Counted from the stretch's first letter, positions 52,498 through 61,522 are shown. The stretch is 64,000 nt of DNA from Bacteroidota bacterium (GCA_021156365.1 JAJNDK010000005.1:248001-312000); one strand, 5' to 3'. Program-made: numbers and translations. Notes: generated by a model from the sequence alone, not told the origin.

Positions 52498-53919
52498 ATG
52501 CTGAAGTACACAATTTTATTAATAAATTCGATTTCAATATTATTGTTCAACCTGTTCTTCAGCGATGATGTGAGTATCACTCCCAAATTTCCTTCCACTG
52601 CCAAACCCGGTTCGGAGTTTATGGCGGAAGTGGTAATTAAAAAAGGTGGAACGGCTGGTTTTGCCAAACTGCAGATCGATCTGCCACCCGGATTTACTGC
52701 AAAAGAGGTCGACAGCAAAGGCGGCAATTTCACATTCAGCAACGGCGCTGTAAAATATATCTGGACAGCCCTGCCATCGGATCCGGAATTTACGGTAAAG
52801 TTCATGGTCGTAACCGATGCCAGTGCAACGGGAGCGAAACCGATCCTGGGCAAGTTTTCCTATATTGTTTCCAATGCAAAGCAGCAGGCCGAATTCGGGC
52901 CCATCGAGGTTATAATGGAAGACGGAGGAGCTGCCGTAACTACCAATACCGTAGTGCCGACTACCACTACTACACCTACTGTTGCCACTACCAATACACA
53001 AACACCGGAGTCCTTTAATCCACCAAAAGATCCGAATGCCGCAGTAAGCAGCACCCGTACAATATCCGCTCTCAATGAGAGAGAATTCGAAGTAGAAGTT
53101 TTGATCAAAAAAGAGAACATCAAGGGCTTTGCAAAATACACCGATAAGATCCCGGCAGGCTTCATTGCCACTTCCGTAAAAACGAACGGAGCTTCTTTTA
53201 CCTTCTCCGATCAAAACGCAAAATTTGTTTGGGTTTCCCTGCCTGCTACCGAAGAGCTGCGGATCAGCTATAAGTTAGAGATGCAGACAAAACCTTCTTC
53301 CAAACCAATGTTAACCGGTGAATTTTCTTACCTCGAGAACGACCAGACACAAAAGATAAAAGCAAGCGACGAAGAGATCGTATTGGCACCGGAAGACAAC
53401 AGCAATCCGGTAACGACGAATACCGTAACAGAAACGCCGGTAACTACAAATACGGTAGCAGAAACGCCTGTAACAAATACAGTGACGACCGAGCCTGTGA
53501 AAACCATTGAAACACCGACAGTGGCTACCACCCAAACGGTGGTGGAAACTCCGGTAACGACCAATACCGTAACAAGTGATCCGGTAATTACCAATACACC
53601 TCCGCCCGTAACCAACACCACAGCAAAAACAAACGGAAGCGTAACATTTAATGTACAGATCGGAGCTTTCAAAAGCAGCATCAGCGCCTCCGCGCTGGCC
53701 TCAGCGTATAATATCAATGATAATATACGCACGGATATGCACGAAGGATTCACCAAATTCCTGATCGGCGATTTCAACGAATACAAGGCAGCAAGGGACA
53801 AACGGGAATCCGTAAAGAATAAAGGTGTAAGCGGCGCTTTTGTAACAGCATACAGCAGTGGGAAACGAATTACCGTTCAGGAAGCCTTGATGATCGCTAA
53901 TCAGAAATGGTTACGTTAA
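52498..53919 (+). CDS. Exported protein with two Ig/cohesin-like domains, Thr-rich linkers and a C-terminal SPOR-like domain
   Basis: 473 aa. An N-terminal hydrophobic stretch (about 5-20, TILLINSISILLFNLF) is a signal peptide or anchor. Two homologous domains at about 25-140 and 185-298 share the pattern GFAKxQxDLPxGF, then a FTFSxxxxKxIWxxLP strand pair, similar to Ig-like or cohesin-type folds. Linkers are Thr/Pro/Val-rich (PVTTNTV-type repeats at about 300-378). The end (about 384-473) looks like a SPOR domain: FNVQIGAFKSSISA then FTKFLIGDFNEYKAARDKRES. SPOR domains bind glycan strands of peptidoglycan lacking stem peptides. It starts 14 bp after the barrel gene, so the two are co-transcribed. 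Confidence 0.8.
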   Translation: MLKYTILLINSISILLFNLFFSDDVSITPKFPSTAKPGSEFMAEVVIKKGGTAGFAKLQIDLPPGFTAKEVDSKGGNFTFSNGAVKYIWTALPSDPEFTVKFMVVTDASATGAKPILGKFSYIVSNAKQQAEFGPIEVIMEDGGAAVTTNTVVPTTTTTPTVATTNTQTPESFNPPKDPNAAVSSTRTISALNEREFEVEVLIKKENIKGFAKYTDKIPAGFIATSVKTNGASFTFSDQNAKFVWVSLPATEELRISYKLEMQTKPSSKPMLTGEFSYLENDQTQKIKASDEEIVLAPEDNSNPVTTNTVTETPVTTNTVAETPVTNTVTTEPVKTIETPTVATTQTVVETPVTTNTVTSDPVITNTPPPVTNTTAKTNGSVTFNVQIGAFKSSISASALASAYNINDNIRTDMHEGFTKFLIGDFNEYKAARDKRESVKNKGVSGAFVTAYSSGKRITVQEALMIANQKWLR

Positions 53920-53962
53920 GATCTGCCGGAACTGATTTTTCGTTTTTTCTTACAAAAAATGC

Positions 53963-53970
53963 TACATTTG
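53963..53970 (+). promoter_or_regulatory. Putative -7 element before the SPOR-repeat barrel gene
   Basis: TACATTTG, an exact TAnnTTTG match, 22 bp before the chosen ATG at 53993. The upstream DNA has a T-rich patch (53942-53950) at the -33 distance but no clean TTTG. The gene may thus have its own promoter in addition to read-through from 51185. Confidence 0.5.
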
Positions 53971-53992
53971 GGAATATTTGAGCTTAGCTTTT

Positions 53993-56185
53993 ATGCTAAA
54001 AAACGTAGGACTAATAGTATTCGTATACCTTATTTCATTTGGCGGGATTTATTCGCAAAATGATACGGTTAGTTCTGTTTCAGTTTCCGCGCCAGCCGCT
54101 GCCGATACAGCCAAAAAGAAAACAACCGAAGCCAAACCTCCCGCCCTGGGTGAGATTTTTAAGCCGACCATTGGTGTAGGTGTTGGAATGCTCTCTTTTT
54201 ATGGTGATATGTATGGCCGGCATGCACAACCTTTTATGACTTCGCGTGTTGGCTATGAATTCATCCTCTCTCAACCCCTGAGCAAATCATTTTACCTGAA
54301 TTTTTATACGATGTTCGGCAAGCTCGGTGCGAATGAGCGTCGTGGCGGAGCCCGCAATGAAAACTTCCAGTCGGAGGTCCGGCTTGGAGGTGTGCGGCTG
54401 ATGTATGATTTCTCACATCTTTTCAAAACCGATAAATACCTGTGGAGGCCCTGGATCGAAACGGGTTTCGAGGGCTTCGAATTTTTAACGAAAACAGATC
54501 TTCGGGATAAGAACGGGAACAAATATCATTACTGGAGTGATGGATCCATTAAAAATCTTGCTGAAACAGATCCCAATGCGACTACAGCTGTCGACCTCGT
54601 GAGGGATTATACCTACGAAACGGATATCCGGGAGCTGAATAAGGATGGTTTTGGAAAATACCAGGAGCGTTCATGGGCCGTGCCGATAGGCGGAGGTGTA
54701 ATGCTGAAGGTAAGCGACAGGGCTACTTTTAAAATAGGAACTACTTTTCATCTCAGCTTTACTGATTATATTGACGGACTCAGCAACAACAGTGTGGGTG
54801 AGCGTGCCGGTACCAAAGCGAAAGATAAATTTGTGATGACCTCTTTTTCCCTTCATTACGACCTTGTTACCAAACGCAAACTGGATACACTGCCGGATGA
54901 TTATTACGATGATGTGCAGTACCTCGTATTTGATGATGAAGACGAAGACAAGGATGGCGTTACAGATTTTAAAGACGATTGCCACAAAACACCAAAAATT
55001 GCAAAAGTAGATGCAAAAGGCTGCCCGGTGGATGATGATAAAGATCTTACACCCGATTATTATGACCAGGAGCTGCCAACACCTGCAAGCATGATCGCTA
55101 ACACACTTGGTATCGGGATCACGGATGCAATGGCGCAATACTGGTATGATGTATATTACGATTCAACCGGTACCATGGCCCGGATCGTAGATCTCGATTC
55201 TGCCAAAAACCCAAAGGAAAATATAATAGATCCGAACAGCCAGAAAAAAGAATACACGGTGGAGCTGGCTAAATTCAAGGGCGGTGTGCCAAGTGATATT
55301 ATGGCCTATCTCCTGAGTATCGGTGATGTAAGATCCACTACAGTTGGCGATACGGTGATCGTCTATACGGCGGGTAGCTATGAAGATGTGAAAATGGCTA
55401 TGAAAAGAAGAGATGAATTCCGTTCGGAAGGTGTGAAAGATGCCGGTGTCGGTTATTTCCGGGGAGGAGCTTATCGCTCTATCTCTTCGCAGGAAGAGCT
55501 GGACAAAGAATTTGCCGAATCAAAAAGCATTGATACAACTGGAACAAGCACTCCGAACATAATCAGCCCGCCTGCCAATCCGAACGGTATTGTGTATCGT
55601 GTTCAGCTGGGTGCCTACAAACATCCATTGTCGGCCAGTCTCTTCAAACATGTAGGAAAGATCATCGAGCTGAAAACGGATGACGGGTATTATAAATATG
55701 TAACCGAGTCTTTCGGCAACCTCGAACGGGCAATGATCGCCAAAGCCGATGTGGTACTGGAAGGATACAGTGATGCATTTGTGGCAGCATACAAAGATGG
55801 GAAACGTATCTCATTGAGTGATGCAGGCGCTACTTATGTGGATAAGAACGATGCAAAGAAAGAAGAGCTGAACGAGGCTAAAAATATGACAAGCGCTATT
55901 GACAAATCACTTGTTCATTTCAAGGTGCAGATAGGAGCGCTTAAACGAAGCAATGATACTTCCTTTGAGGAGAAAATAAAAGATGTAAAAGACATTGAGA
56001 AGATCGAAACAGGCACAGGCTTGATCCGCTACACAAGTGGCAACTACAAAGATTACAACGAAGCGGTGAAAGCAAAAGCAATCATGGCAGAACAGGGCTT
56101 CAATGATGCTTTTGTCATTGCGATGTTCAAAGGGGAAGTGATCTCCATACAAGAGGCGCTCGAAATTCTTGGAACGAAGAAGTAG
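53993..56185 (+). CDS. Outer-membrane barrel protein with TSP3 segment and three C-terminal SPOR-like domains
   Basis: 730 aa from the ATG at 53993; a TTG 15 bp upstream would add five residues before the signal peptide (VGLIVFVYLISFGGIYSQ), so the ATG is preferred. Barrel region about 45-290 (TIGVGVGMLSFYGDMYG, VGYEFIL, WAVPIGGGVMLKVSDRA), paralogous to the gene at 51185. A TSP3-type acidic segment follows (DEDEDKDGVTDFKDDC, DDDKDLTPDYYD). Three SPOR-like repeats lie at about 420-505 (YTVELAKFKGG), 533-610 (YRVQLGAYKHPLSASLF) and 640-728 (FKVQIGALKRSNDTSF), each ending in a SDAFVAAYKDGKRISLxDA-type strand. Predicted to join the outer membrane to peptidoglycan glycan. Confidence 0.85.
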   Translation: MLKNVGLIVFVYLISFGGIYSQNDTVSSVSVSAPAAADTAKKKTTEAKPPALGEIFKPTIGVGVGMLSFYGDMYGRHAQPFMTSRVGYEFILSQPLSKSFYLNFYTMFGKLGANERRGGARNENFQSEVRLGGVRLMYDFSHLFKTDKYLWRPWIETGFEGFEFLTKTDLRDKNGNKYHYWSDGSIKNLAETDPNATTAVDLVRDYTYETDIRELNKDGFGKYQERSWAVPIGGGVMLKVSDRATFKIGTTFHLSFTDYIDGLSNNSVGERAGTKAKDKFVMTSFSLHYDLVTKRKLDTLPDDYYDDVQYLVFDDEDEDKDGVTDFKDDCHKTPKIAKVDAKGCPVDDDKDLTPDYYDQELPTPASMIANTLGIGITDAMAQYWYDVYYDSTGTMARIVDLDSAKNPKENIIDPNSQKKEYTVELAKFKGGVPSDIMAYLLSIGDVRSTTVGDTVIVYTAGSYEDVKMAMKRRDEFRSEGVKDAGVGYFRGGAYRSISSQEELDKEFAESKSIDTTGTSTPNIISPPANPNGIVYRVQLGAYKHPLSASLFKHVGKIIELKTDDGYYKYVTESFGNLERAMIAKADVVLEGYSDAFVAAYKDGKRISLSDAGATYVDKNDAKKEELNEAKNMTSAIDKSLVHFKVQIGALKRSNDTSFEEKIKDVKDIEKIETGTGLIRYTSGNYKDYNEAVKAKAIMAEQGFNDAFVIAMFKGEVISIQEALEILGTKK

Positions 56186-56260
56186 GTCGGGATTTTTAAT
56201 TATCCTGTAGAAAAAGCCGGATTAAATATAACATCAGATAGAAATCCCCTGTCCGGTCGA

Positions 56261-56278
56261 TCCCGATAGCTATCGGGA
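56261..56278. repeat. 18-bp palindromic intergenic repeat, copy 5
   Basis: Exact copy of TCCCGATAGCTATCGGGA, between the convergent ends of the SPOR-repeat barrel gene and fabH. Followed by GACGATCCTGATCTT, similar to the GGGACGAA and GGGACGCT flanks of other copies. Confidence 0.85.
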
Positions 56279-56344
56279 CGATCCTGATCTTAAAATAAGT
56301 ACTTTTCCCACTGAAAATACTGCTGTCCATTTATGGCGTCGGAT

Positions 56345-56395
56345 CGTATGTAAGGACCACATCGGTCACGCTATGGCGTGATCGACCTGACAGTC
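56345..56395. repeat. Composite intergenic fold-back element, copy 2
   Basis: CGTATGTA, the 16-bp hairpin TCACGC-TATG-GCGTGA (56366-56381) and CGACCTGACAG. The same order of short blocks occurs at 40914-40988. The region between 56186 and 56483 has no supported gene. Confidence 0.45.
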
Positions 56396-56483
56396 TGCGA
56401 AAAAATCCAACTTTTCTACAACAGCTTTTTTATTTGGTAGAATTCTCCACCTCTGAAATTCCACAATCAGACCTTTCAAAAAT

Positions 56484-57467
56484 TTAATAACTCCATTTCA
56501 GATAGACAGCTCCCCAGGTGAAACCTGCACCAAATGTGGTGAGGATCAGGTTGTCTCCCTTTTTCAGCTGGCTCTCCCATTCGTATAAGCACAACGGCAG
56601 GGTTGCCGAAGTTGTATTCCCGTACCGTTGAATATTGAGCATTACTTTGTCCATGCTCACGCCCATGCGATTTGCGGTCCCTTCTATGATACGTTTATTG
56701 GCCTGGTGAGGTACCAGGAAGGCAATATCCTCTGCCTTTAGGTTATTCCGCTGCATCATTTCTTCGGCCACATCAGCCATTTTCACAACCGCTACTTTAA
56801 AAACAGATTGACCGTCCATGGTCACAAAATGTTCCTTACTGGTAACCGTTTCGAGCGAAGACGGATGCAGACTACCTCCCGCTTTCTGGAACAGGCTTTT
56901 ACGTCCCGATCCATCACTGTACATTTTGCAATCGATGATCCCCGTTTCGTCTGTACTCGGTTCCAGCAACACCGCCCCTGCACCATCGCCAAAAAGCACA
57001 CAGGTATTACGATCGGTATAATCAATAATGCTGCTCATTTTATCAGCGCCTATCACCAACACTTTTTTGTATCTCCCCGATTCGATGTAACGGGCTCCTG
57101 TTTCCAATGCATATATAAAGCTTGAACAGGCTGCCTGGATGTCGAAGCCCCACACATCTGTTGCTCCGATAATATCCCCTACTATATTGGCAGTTGCCGG
57201 GTATTGATAATCAGGCGTTACCGTGGCAACAATAATAAGGTCCAGCTCCGTTGCTGCCATTCCCTTTTTCTTCAAAAGAGATTTGGCGGCTTCCGCAGCC
57301 ATAAATGCTGTTGCTTTGTCCTTGTCTTTCAGGATCCTTCTTTCCTTGATCCCACTCCTGCTCATGATCCATTCATCATTGGTATCCACCATGGTCTCGA
57401 GTTCCTGGTTGGTAAGAATATATTCCGGCAGATAAGCGGATACGGCGGTTATTGCAGCTCTGATCAT
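56484..57467 (-). CDS. fabH: 3-oxoacyl-ACP synthase III
   Basis: Starts fatty-acid chains by condensing an acyl-CoA with malonyl-ACP. 327 aa, normal length. Thiolase-fold active site: Cys114 in FDIQAACSSFIYAL, His254 in FLVPHQANKRI, Asn284 in RYGNTTSATLPL. Also WIMSRSGIKERR and FGAGFTWGAVYLKW. Single gene with a TAATTTTG promoter motif 17 bp upstream. Paralogues of FabH are common in Bacteroidota and may act in branched-chain or specialised lipid synthesis; the sequence does not tell which. Confidence 0.96.
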   Translation of the reverse strand: MIRAAITAVSAYLPEYILTNQELETMVDTNDEWIMSRSGIKERRILKDKDKATAFMAAEAAKSLLKKKGMAATELDLIIVATVTPDYQYPATANIVGDIIGATDVWGFDIQAACSSFIYALETGARYIESGRYKKVLVIGADKMSSIIDYTDRNTCVLFGDGAGAVLLEPSTDETGIIDCKMYSDGSGRKSLFQKAGGSLHPSSLETVTSKEHFVTMDGQSVFKVAVVKMADVAEEMMQRNNLKAEDIAFLVPHQANKRIIEGTANRMGVSMDKVMLNIQRYGNTTSATLPLCLYEWESQLKKGDNLILTTFGAGFTWGAVYLKWSY

Positions 57468-57484
57468 TGTCCAAAAAATTTTAG

Positions 57485-57492
57485 CAAAATTA
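57485..57492 (-). promoter_or_regulatory. Putative -7 element of fabH
   Basis: TAATTTTG on the minus strand (TAnnTTTG), 17 bp before the start codon. The neighbouring AT-rich DNA also serves the divergent gene at 57626. Confidence 0.4.
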
Positions 57493-57562
57493 CCCTATTC
57501 AGGGAAAAAAAGGAATTTTTATTAAATTCTCAATACAGTATCCTAATTTCTTTCTAATTCTG

Positions 57563-57570
57563 TATATTCG
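57563..57570 (+). promoter_or_regulatory. Putative -7 element of the 514-aa helical gene
   Basis: TATATTCG, one base from TAnnTTTG, 55 bp before the ATG. The 10-mer TGTATATTCG is repeated exactly at 59251-59260 before rpoN, so the two genes may share a regulatory or promoter type. Confidence 0.35.
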
Positions 57571-57625
57571 CTATAATAATTGATAATACTGACATTCTAA
57601 CTCGTAATTTCTATTTATAAATACA

Positions 57626-59170
57626 ATGTCCAAAGCAAAAACGGATAGTTTGTTCAACCTGATAAATTCACTCACAAAGAGCGAAAAATGGCAATTCAAA
57701 GTTTATGCCAACCGGCTAAACCGATCCGGTAACAAGATATTTGTGGACGTATTTGATACCATCGACCGGCAGAAAGAATACAATGAAAAAGCAATAACGA
57801 CGATCAAAGGCCTCAAGGCGGCACAGCTCCCTAATATCAAACAAAATCTTTACAAGCAGGTACTGGCAAGTCTCAGCAACAGCTCCGTCATGTCGCAGGA
57901 AAATGCGGTAACACGTTATGTGGAACATGCAAAATTCCTGTACAATAAGTGCCTGTATACTGACTGCCTCATCATTATTGAAAAAGCTAAAAAAGCTGCC
58001 TGGGAAAATTTTCAGCTCATCATGCTGCTCGAATTACTGGAGCTGGAGAAATCGGCCATCCTACAAACGTCCAACGATGATATCAGTAACCGCATCGAAG
58101 CCCTGGTTTTCGAGATCGCTGAAGTGGCCCGGCAGATCCAGAACATTCATCGTTTTTCCAACCTCTCTGTCCGGCTTACAGCATTTTATCAGCATGTGGG
58201 CTTTATCCGTAACAGTTCCGACCTTAAAAGTGTGCGGGAATATTATTCGGCCAATTTTCCGAACTTTACGATCCGGCAGCTTTCGCCACTCGAGCTTTTG
58301 TATCTCTACATTACGATCTCCGCTTATTATTTCTTTGTGCAGGATCTGAAGAACGGATACAAATATGCAAAAAAATGCCTGCAGGTGTTTGATGAGCATC
58401 CTGCCCTGATGAAAGCAAAAACAGAGCTTTACATAAAGGCCCTGAACAACCTGCTGGTAGCACAAAACAAGCTGTTCCTGTATTCGGAGTTCCGTGAAAC
58501 ACATCACCGCCTTGTATCGCTCAAACGGCAAAAGCAGATCATCCTGACGGAGAACCTGCAACTCAATTTATTCAAGGCAATTTATATCCATGAGATCAAC
58601 CGGCATTTTATGTTAGGCGAATTCAAGTCGGGTACACGTATCGTAAATGCACTAGAAAAAGAGTTGTTGAACTTTATTCCCAAGCTGAATAAGAATACGG
58701 TAATGACCTTTTATTACAAGATCGCCTGCCTGTATTTTGGTAATTATCAGTTTAAGACCGCGATCAAATGGCTAAACCATATCATCAATGAAAAGGCATC
58801 GGATCTGCGGGAAGATCTCCAGTCCTTTGCCCGGATCCTTCGCCTGATCTGCTATTTCGAGCTGAACGATGCGGAAATGATCAATTATAATATCCGCGCC
58901 ACGTATCGTTTCCTGCAGAAAAAACAAAGCTTCATCCGGTATCAGCAGCTCATCATGAATTTTTTGCGGACCATCAAAAAAACGGATACGCAGACAAAAA
59001 CGATCACCCGTTTCAGGGAATTGAAAACCAACATGCAAAAGCTGGAAAACAATCGTTTTGAAAAACGCGCCTTCATCTATTTCGATATTGTATCCTGGCT
59101 GGAAAGCAAAATAGAGAACCGCTCTATGCAGGATATCGTAAAGAAAAAATCAGCCCGGTATATTTCTTAA
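57626..59170 (+). CDS. Helical-repeat (TPR-like) protein of unknown function
   Basis: 514 aa, cytoplasmic, without signal peptide. Nearly all helical and rich in Lys, Leu and Asn; helix pairs recur throughout (IEKAKKAAWENFQLIMLLEL, LYLYITISAYYFFVQDLK, YYKIACLYFGNYQFKTAIKW), the look of divergent TPR-type repeats. Start: SLFNLINSLTKSEKWQFKVYANR; end: ENRSMQDIVKKKSARYIS. This kind of protein occurs in many Bacteroidota without assigned role. Located between fabH (divergent) and rpoN (95 bp downstream, same strand). Confidence 0.75.
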   Translation: MSKAKTDSLFNLINSLTKSEKWQFKVYANRLNRSGNKIFVDVFDTIDRQKEYNEKAITTIKGLKAAQLPNIKQNLYKQVLASLSNSSVMSQENAVTRYVEHAKFLYNKCLYTDCLIIIEKAKKAAWENFQLIMLLELLELEKSAILQTSNDDISNRIEALVFEIAEVARQIQNIHRFSNLSVRLTAFYQHVGFIRNSSDLKSVREYYSANFPNFTIRQLSPLELLYLYITISAYYFFVQDLKNGYKYAKKCLQVFDEHPALMKAKTELYIKALNNLLVAQNKLFLYSEFRETHHRLVSLKRQKQIILTENLQLNLFKAIYIHEINRHFMLGEFKSGTRIVNALEKELLNFIPKLNKNTVMTFYYKIACLYFGNYQFKTAIKWLNHIINEKASDLREDLQSFARILRLICYFELNDAEMINYNIRATYRFLQKKQSFIRYQQLIMNFLRTIKKTDTQTKTITRFRELKTNMQKLENNRFEKRAFIYFDIVSWLESKIENRSMQDIVKKKSARYIS

Positions 59171-59252
59171 TTGCTTTTTAAACGCGTTGATTTATATACA
59201 ATCTGCGTGATTTTGCAACATTTTTTTGCGAATTTTTCTTTTTAAAAAAGTG

Positions 59253-59260
59253 TATATTCG
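59253..59260 (+). promoter_or_regulatory. Putative -7 element of rpoN
   Basis: TATATTCG ends 4 bp before the chosen ATG, so an mRNA starting at the usual distance would be leaderless or nearly so. The element is one base away from TAnnTTTG. Confidence 0.35.
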
Positions 59261-59264
59261 TACC

Positions 59265-60758
59265 ATGGCGCTCAGGCAATCGCAGCAATTAAAACTTCAG
59301 CAAAAACTATCTCCCCAGCAGATTCAGCTTATGAAACTGCTGCAATTGCCTACTATGGCCCTGGAACAGCGCATAAAAGAAGAGCTGGAGGCTAATCCTG
59401 CCCTTGAAGAAGGGAATGATGAAGCAGAGGATGAGCTACAGGATGATTTTGACCAGGAAGAAATAGATACTTCCGAAGAAACGGATACATTCGATGAGGA
59501 AGAAGGCCCGATGGAAGCAGAGCGTATGGATGATGAAGTGACCTTCGATGACTACATGGACGAAGAAGAAGGTGCCGATTACAAATACGAGATCACTAAT
59601 TCAGGCAAAGACGACGATCGCAAGGAAGCGCCTTTATCGGTAGGCCCCGGCTTTCACGATGTATTAGAAGAACAATTGGGATTACGCGATCTGAGCGATA
59701 ACGAATACCGCATTGGTCTTTACCTGATCGGCTGCATTGACGAGGACGGTTACCTGCGCAGGGACCTGGATTCGATCGTGGATGATATTGCCTTCTCACA
59801 GAATATACATACGAATGTCGCGGAGCTGGAGAACGTTTTAAAGGTGATCCAGTCTTTCGATCCGGCGGGAGTAGGCGCACGTAATCTGCAGGAATGTTTG
59901 CTACTGCAGCTGGACCGGAAAAATCCACGCACCCGCGAAGTGCACTTTGCGATCGATATCGTGAAGCATTACATGGATGAGTTCTCGAAAAAACATTACG
60001 ATAAAATAGCTCGCCATATAGATGTGGATGACGAAGAGCTCAAAGATATTATCAGCGAGATCACACACCTGAATCCGAAACCGGGCGGGGCTTCTGCCAA
60101 CACCAGCATTGCCGGCGATATCGTTCCGGATTTTGTGATCAACAATGCCGACGGAAAACTGGAACTGAGCCTGAACCAGCGAAATATGCCGGAACTGAAA
60201 CTCAGCAAGGAGTATCTTGAAATGCTGACCGAATACTCCCGGAATAAAGACCGCACGAGTAAAGAAGCATCTACTTTTGTGAAAAGCAAGATAGAATCGG
60301 CGCAATGGTTTATCGATGCTTTGTTCCAGCGGCAACAAACCCTGTTGGTAACGATGAACGCGATCATGAAATACCAGGAAGAATATTTTATGACCGGCGA
60401 TGAAACCAAGCTGAAGCCAATGATCCTAAAGGATATTGCGGAATCCATCGGCCTCGATATTTCTACTGTGTCCCGTGTGGCCAACAGCAAATACGTAACC
60501 ACGCCTTTCGGGAATTTCTTATTAAAATCGTTTTTCTCCGAATCCTTAAGCACCGATAGCGGCGAAGAAGTATCCACACGCGAGGTAAAGAAAATATTAA
60601 AGGACTGCATTGCGGAAGAAAACAAGCGGAAACCGTTAACAGACGATGCTTTGATGGTCATCCTGAAAGAAAAGGGCTATAACATCGCACGCCGCACTAT
60701 CGCCAAATACCGCGAACAGCTGGATATTCCCGTGGCGCGTTTACGAAAAGAGATCTAA
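59265..60758 (+). CDS. rpoN: RNA polymerase sigma-54 factor
   Basis: Directs RNA polymerase to -24/-12 promoters activated by enhancer-binding proteins. 497 aa from the ATG at 59265 (MALRQSQQLKLQQ); an upstream TTG adds 13 residues not typical for the family. Region I is Gln/Leu-rich (QQIQLMKLLQLPTMALEQRI), followed by the acidic region II (about 45-115), the core-binding part, an HTH (DISTVSRVANSKYVTT) and the RpoN box ARRTIAKYRE (about 475-484). No enhancer-binding protein gene is in the window. Followed by a lipoprotein gene 65 bp downstream. Confidence 0.96.
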   Translation: MALRQSQQLKLQQKLSPQQIQLMKLLQLPTMALEQRIKEELEANPALEEGNDEAEDELQDDFDQEEIDTSEETDTFDEEEGPMEAERMDDEVTFDDYMDEEEGADYKYEITNSGKDDDRKEAPLSVGPGFHDVLEEQLGLRDLSDNEYRIGLYLIGCIDEDGYLRRDLDSIVDDIAFSQNIHTNVAELENVLKVIQSFDPAGVGARNLQECLLLQLDRKNPRTREVHFAIDIVKHYMDEFSKKHYDKIARHIDVDDEELKDIISEITHLNPKPGGASANTSIAGDIVPDFVINNADGKLELSLNQRNMPELKLSKEYLEMLTEYSRNKDRTSKEASTFVKSKIESAQWFIDALFQRQQTLLVTMNAIMKYQEEYFMTGDETKLKPMILKDIAESIGLDISTVSRVANSKYVTTPFGNFLLKSFFSESLSTDSGEEVSTREVKKILKDCIAEENKRKPLTDDALMVILKEKGYNIARRTIAKYREQLDIPVARLRKEI

Positions 60759-60823
60759 AAATTCGATTTTTTCTGTTTTTTCAAAACTTCATATCCTGGT
60801 GATATGAACCACTGAGCTAAACG

Positions 60824-61522
60824 ATGAAGCACATGTACAAAACATTATTCCTGGCTGGAATTCTCCTGTTTATTGGATCCTGCCAGGAACCCCAAACGGT
60901 GGTGGAAGAAGGTGTTGTGTTTACCCCCGAGCCTGAGCTTACCGACAGGGATTACGGCCTGTATGGAATAGAATCAGGTGTGGTGATACGAATCCTTAAA
61001 AGAGATAGCTCGCGGGAAGAAATTTATTTTGACCACTGGGGTTCGCGGCAGGCACACTATAAGTATATCTGTTTCGAAGGAGATACCACTACCACGCTTT
61101 GGGGCGCAACAATCCATGACAGGTCTCTTTCGCATTACCTGTCGCTTGGCAATACCTATTTTTCTGCACCTAACAACCGCGCCGATAAACGGGTAAAATG
61201 GGACAGTCTTGGCTTTGAACAGGAGCGGAAGCTTGCTGAATACGGATATATCTGCACGGGAACATCAGAAGTGGAAGGTAAGTTGTGCAACGTGTGGGAG
61301 TACGTGTTGAGAGAAAAAGATACTATGCGCTCCTACTTATATAAAGGAGTGCTTTTAAAAGAGACGGAGTATAAACGCGGTAAGCACAGGAGCAAAGAGA
61401 TCTCCGTTACAGTGAAGGAGAATGTGCAGATCCCGGAGGAAAAATTCACTGTTCCAAAAAATTACATTGTAAAGGAAACGAGCACTGCTACCGATGTATA
61501 CGAAAGACTGCTTGGCCATTGA
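60824..61522 (+). CDS. Lipoprotein of unknown function downstream of rpoN
   Basis: 232 aa with SPII signal: hydrophobic segment and lipobox IGSC, Cys20. The rest is strand-rich with basic and aromatic residues (GVVIRILKRDSSREEIYFDHWG, YICTGTSEVEGKLCNVWEYVL, RSYLYKGVLLKETEYKRGKH), which recalls LolA/LolB-like or DUF4412-like sheet folds. One Cys pair (YICFEG, KLCNVW) may be functional. Family not recognised. It may share the rpoN transcript; convergent with ispF. Confidence 0.75.
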   Translation: MKHMYKTLFLAGILLFIGSCQEPQTVVEEGVVFTPEPELTDRDYGLYGIESGVVIRILKRDSSREEIYFDHWGSRQAHYKYICFEGDTTTTLWGATIHDRSLSHYLSLGNTYFSAPNNRADKRVKWDSLGFEQERKLAEYGYICTGTSEVEGKLCNVWEYVLREKDTMRSYLYKGVLLKETEYKRGKHRSKEISVTVKENVQIPEEKFTVPKNYIVKETSTATDVYERLLGH

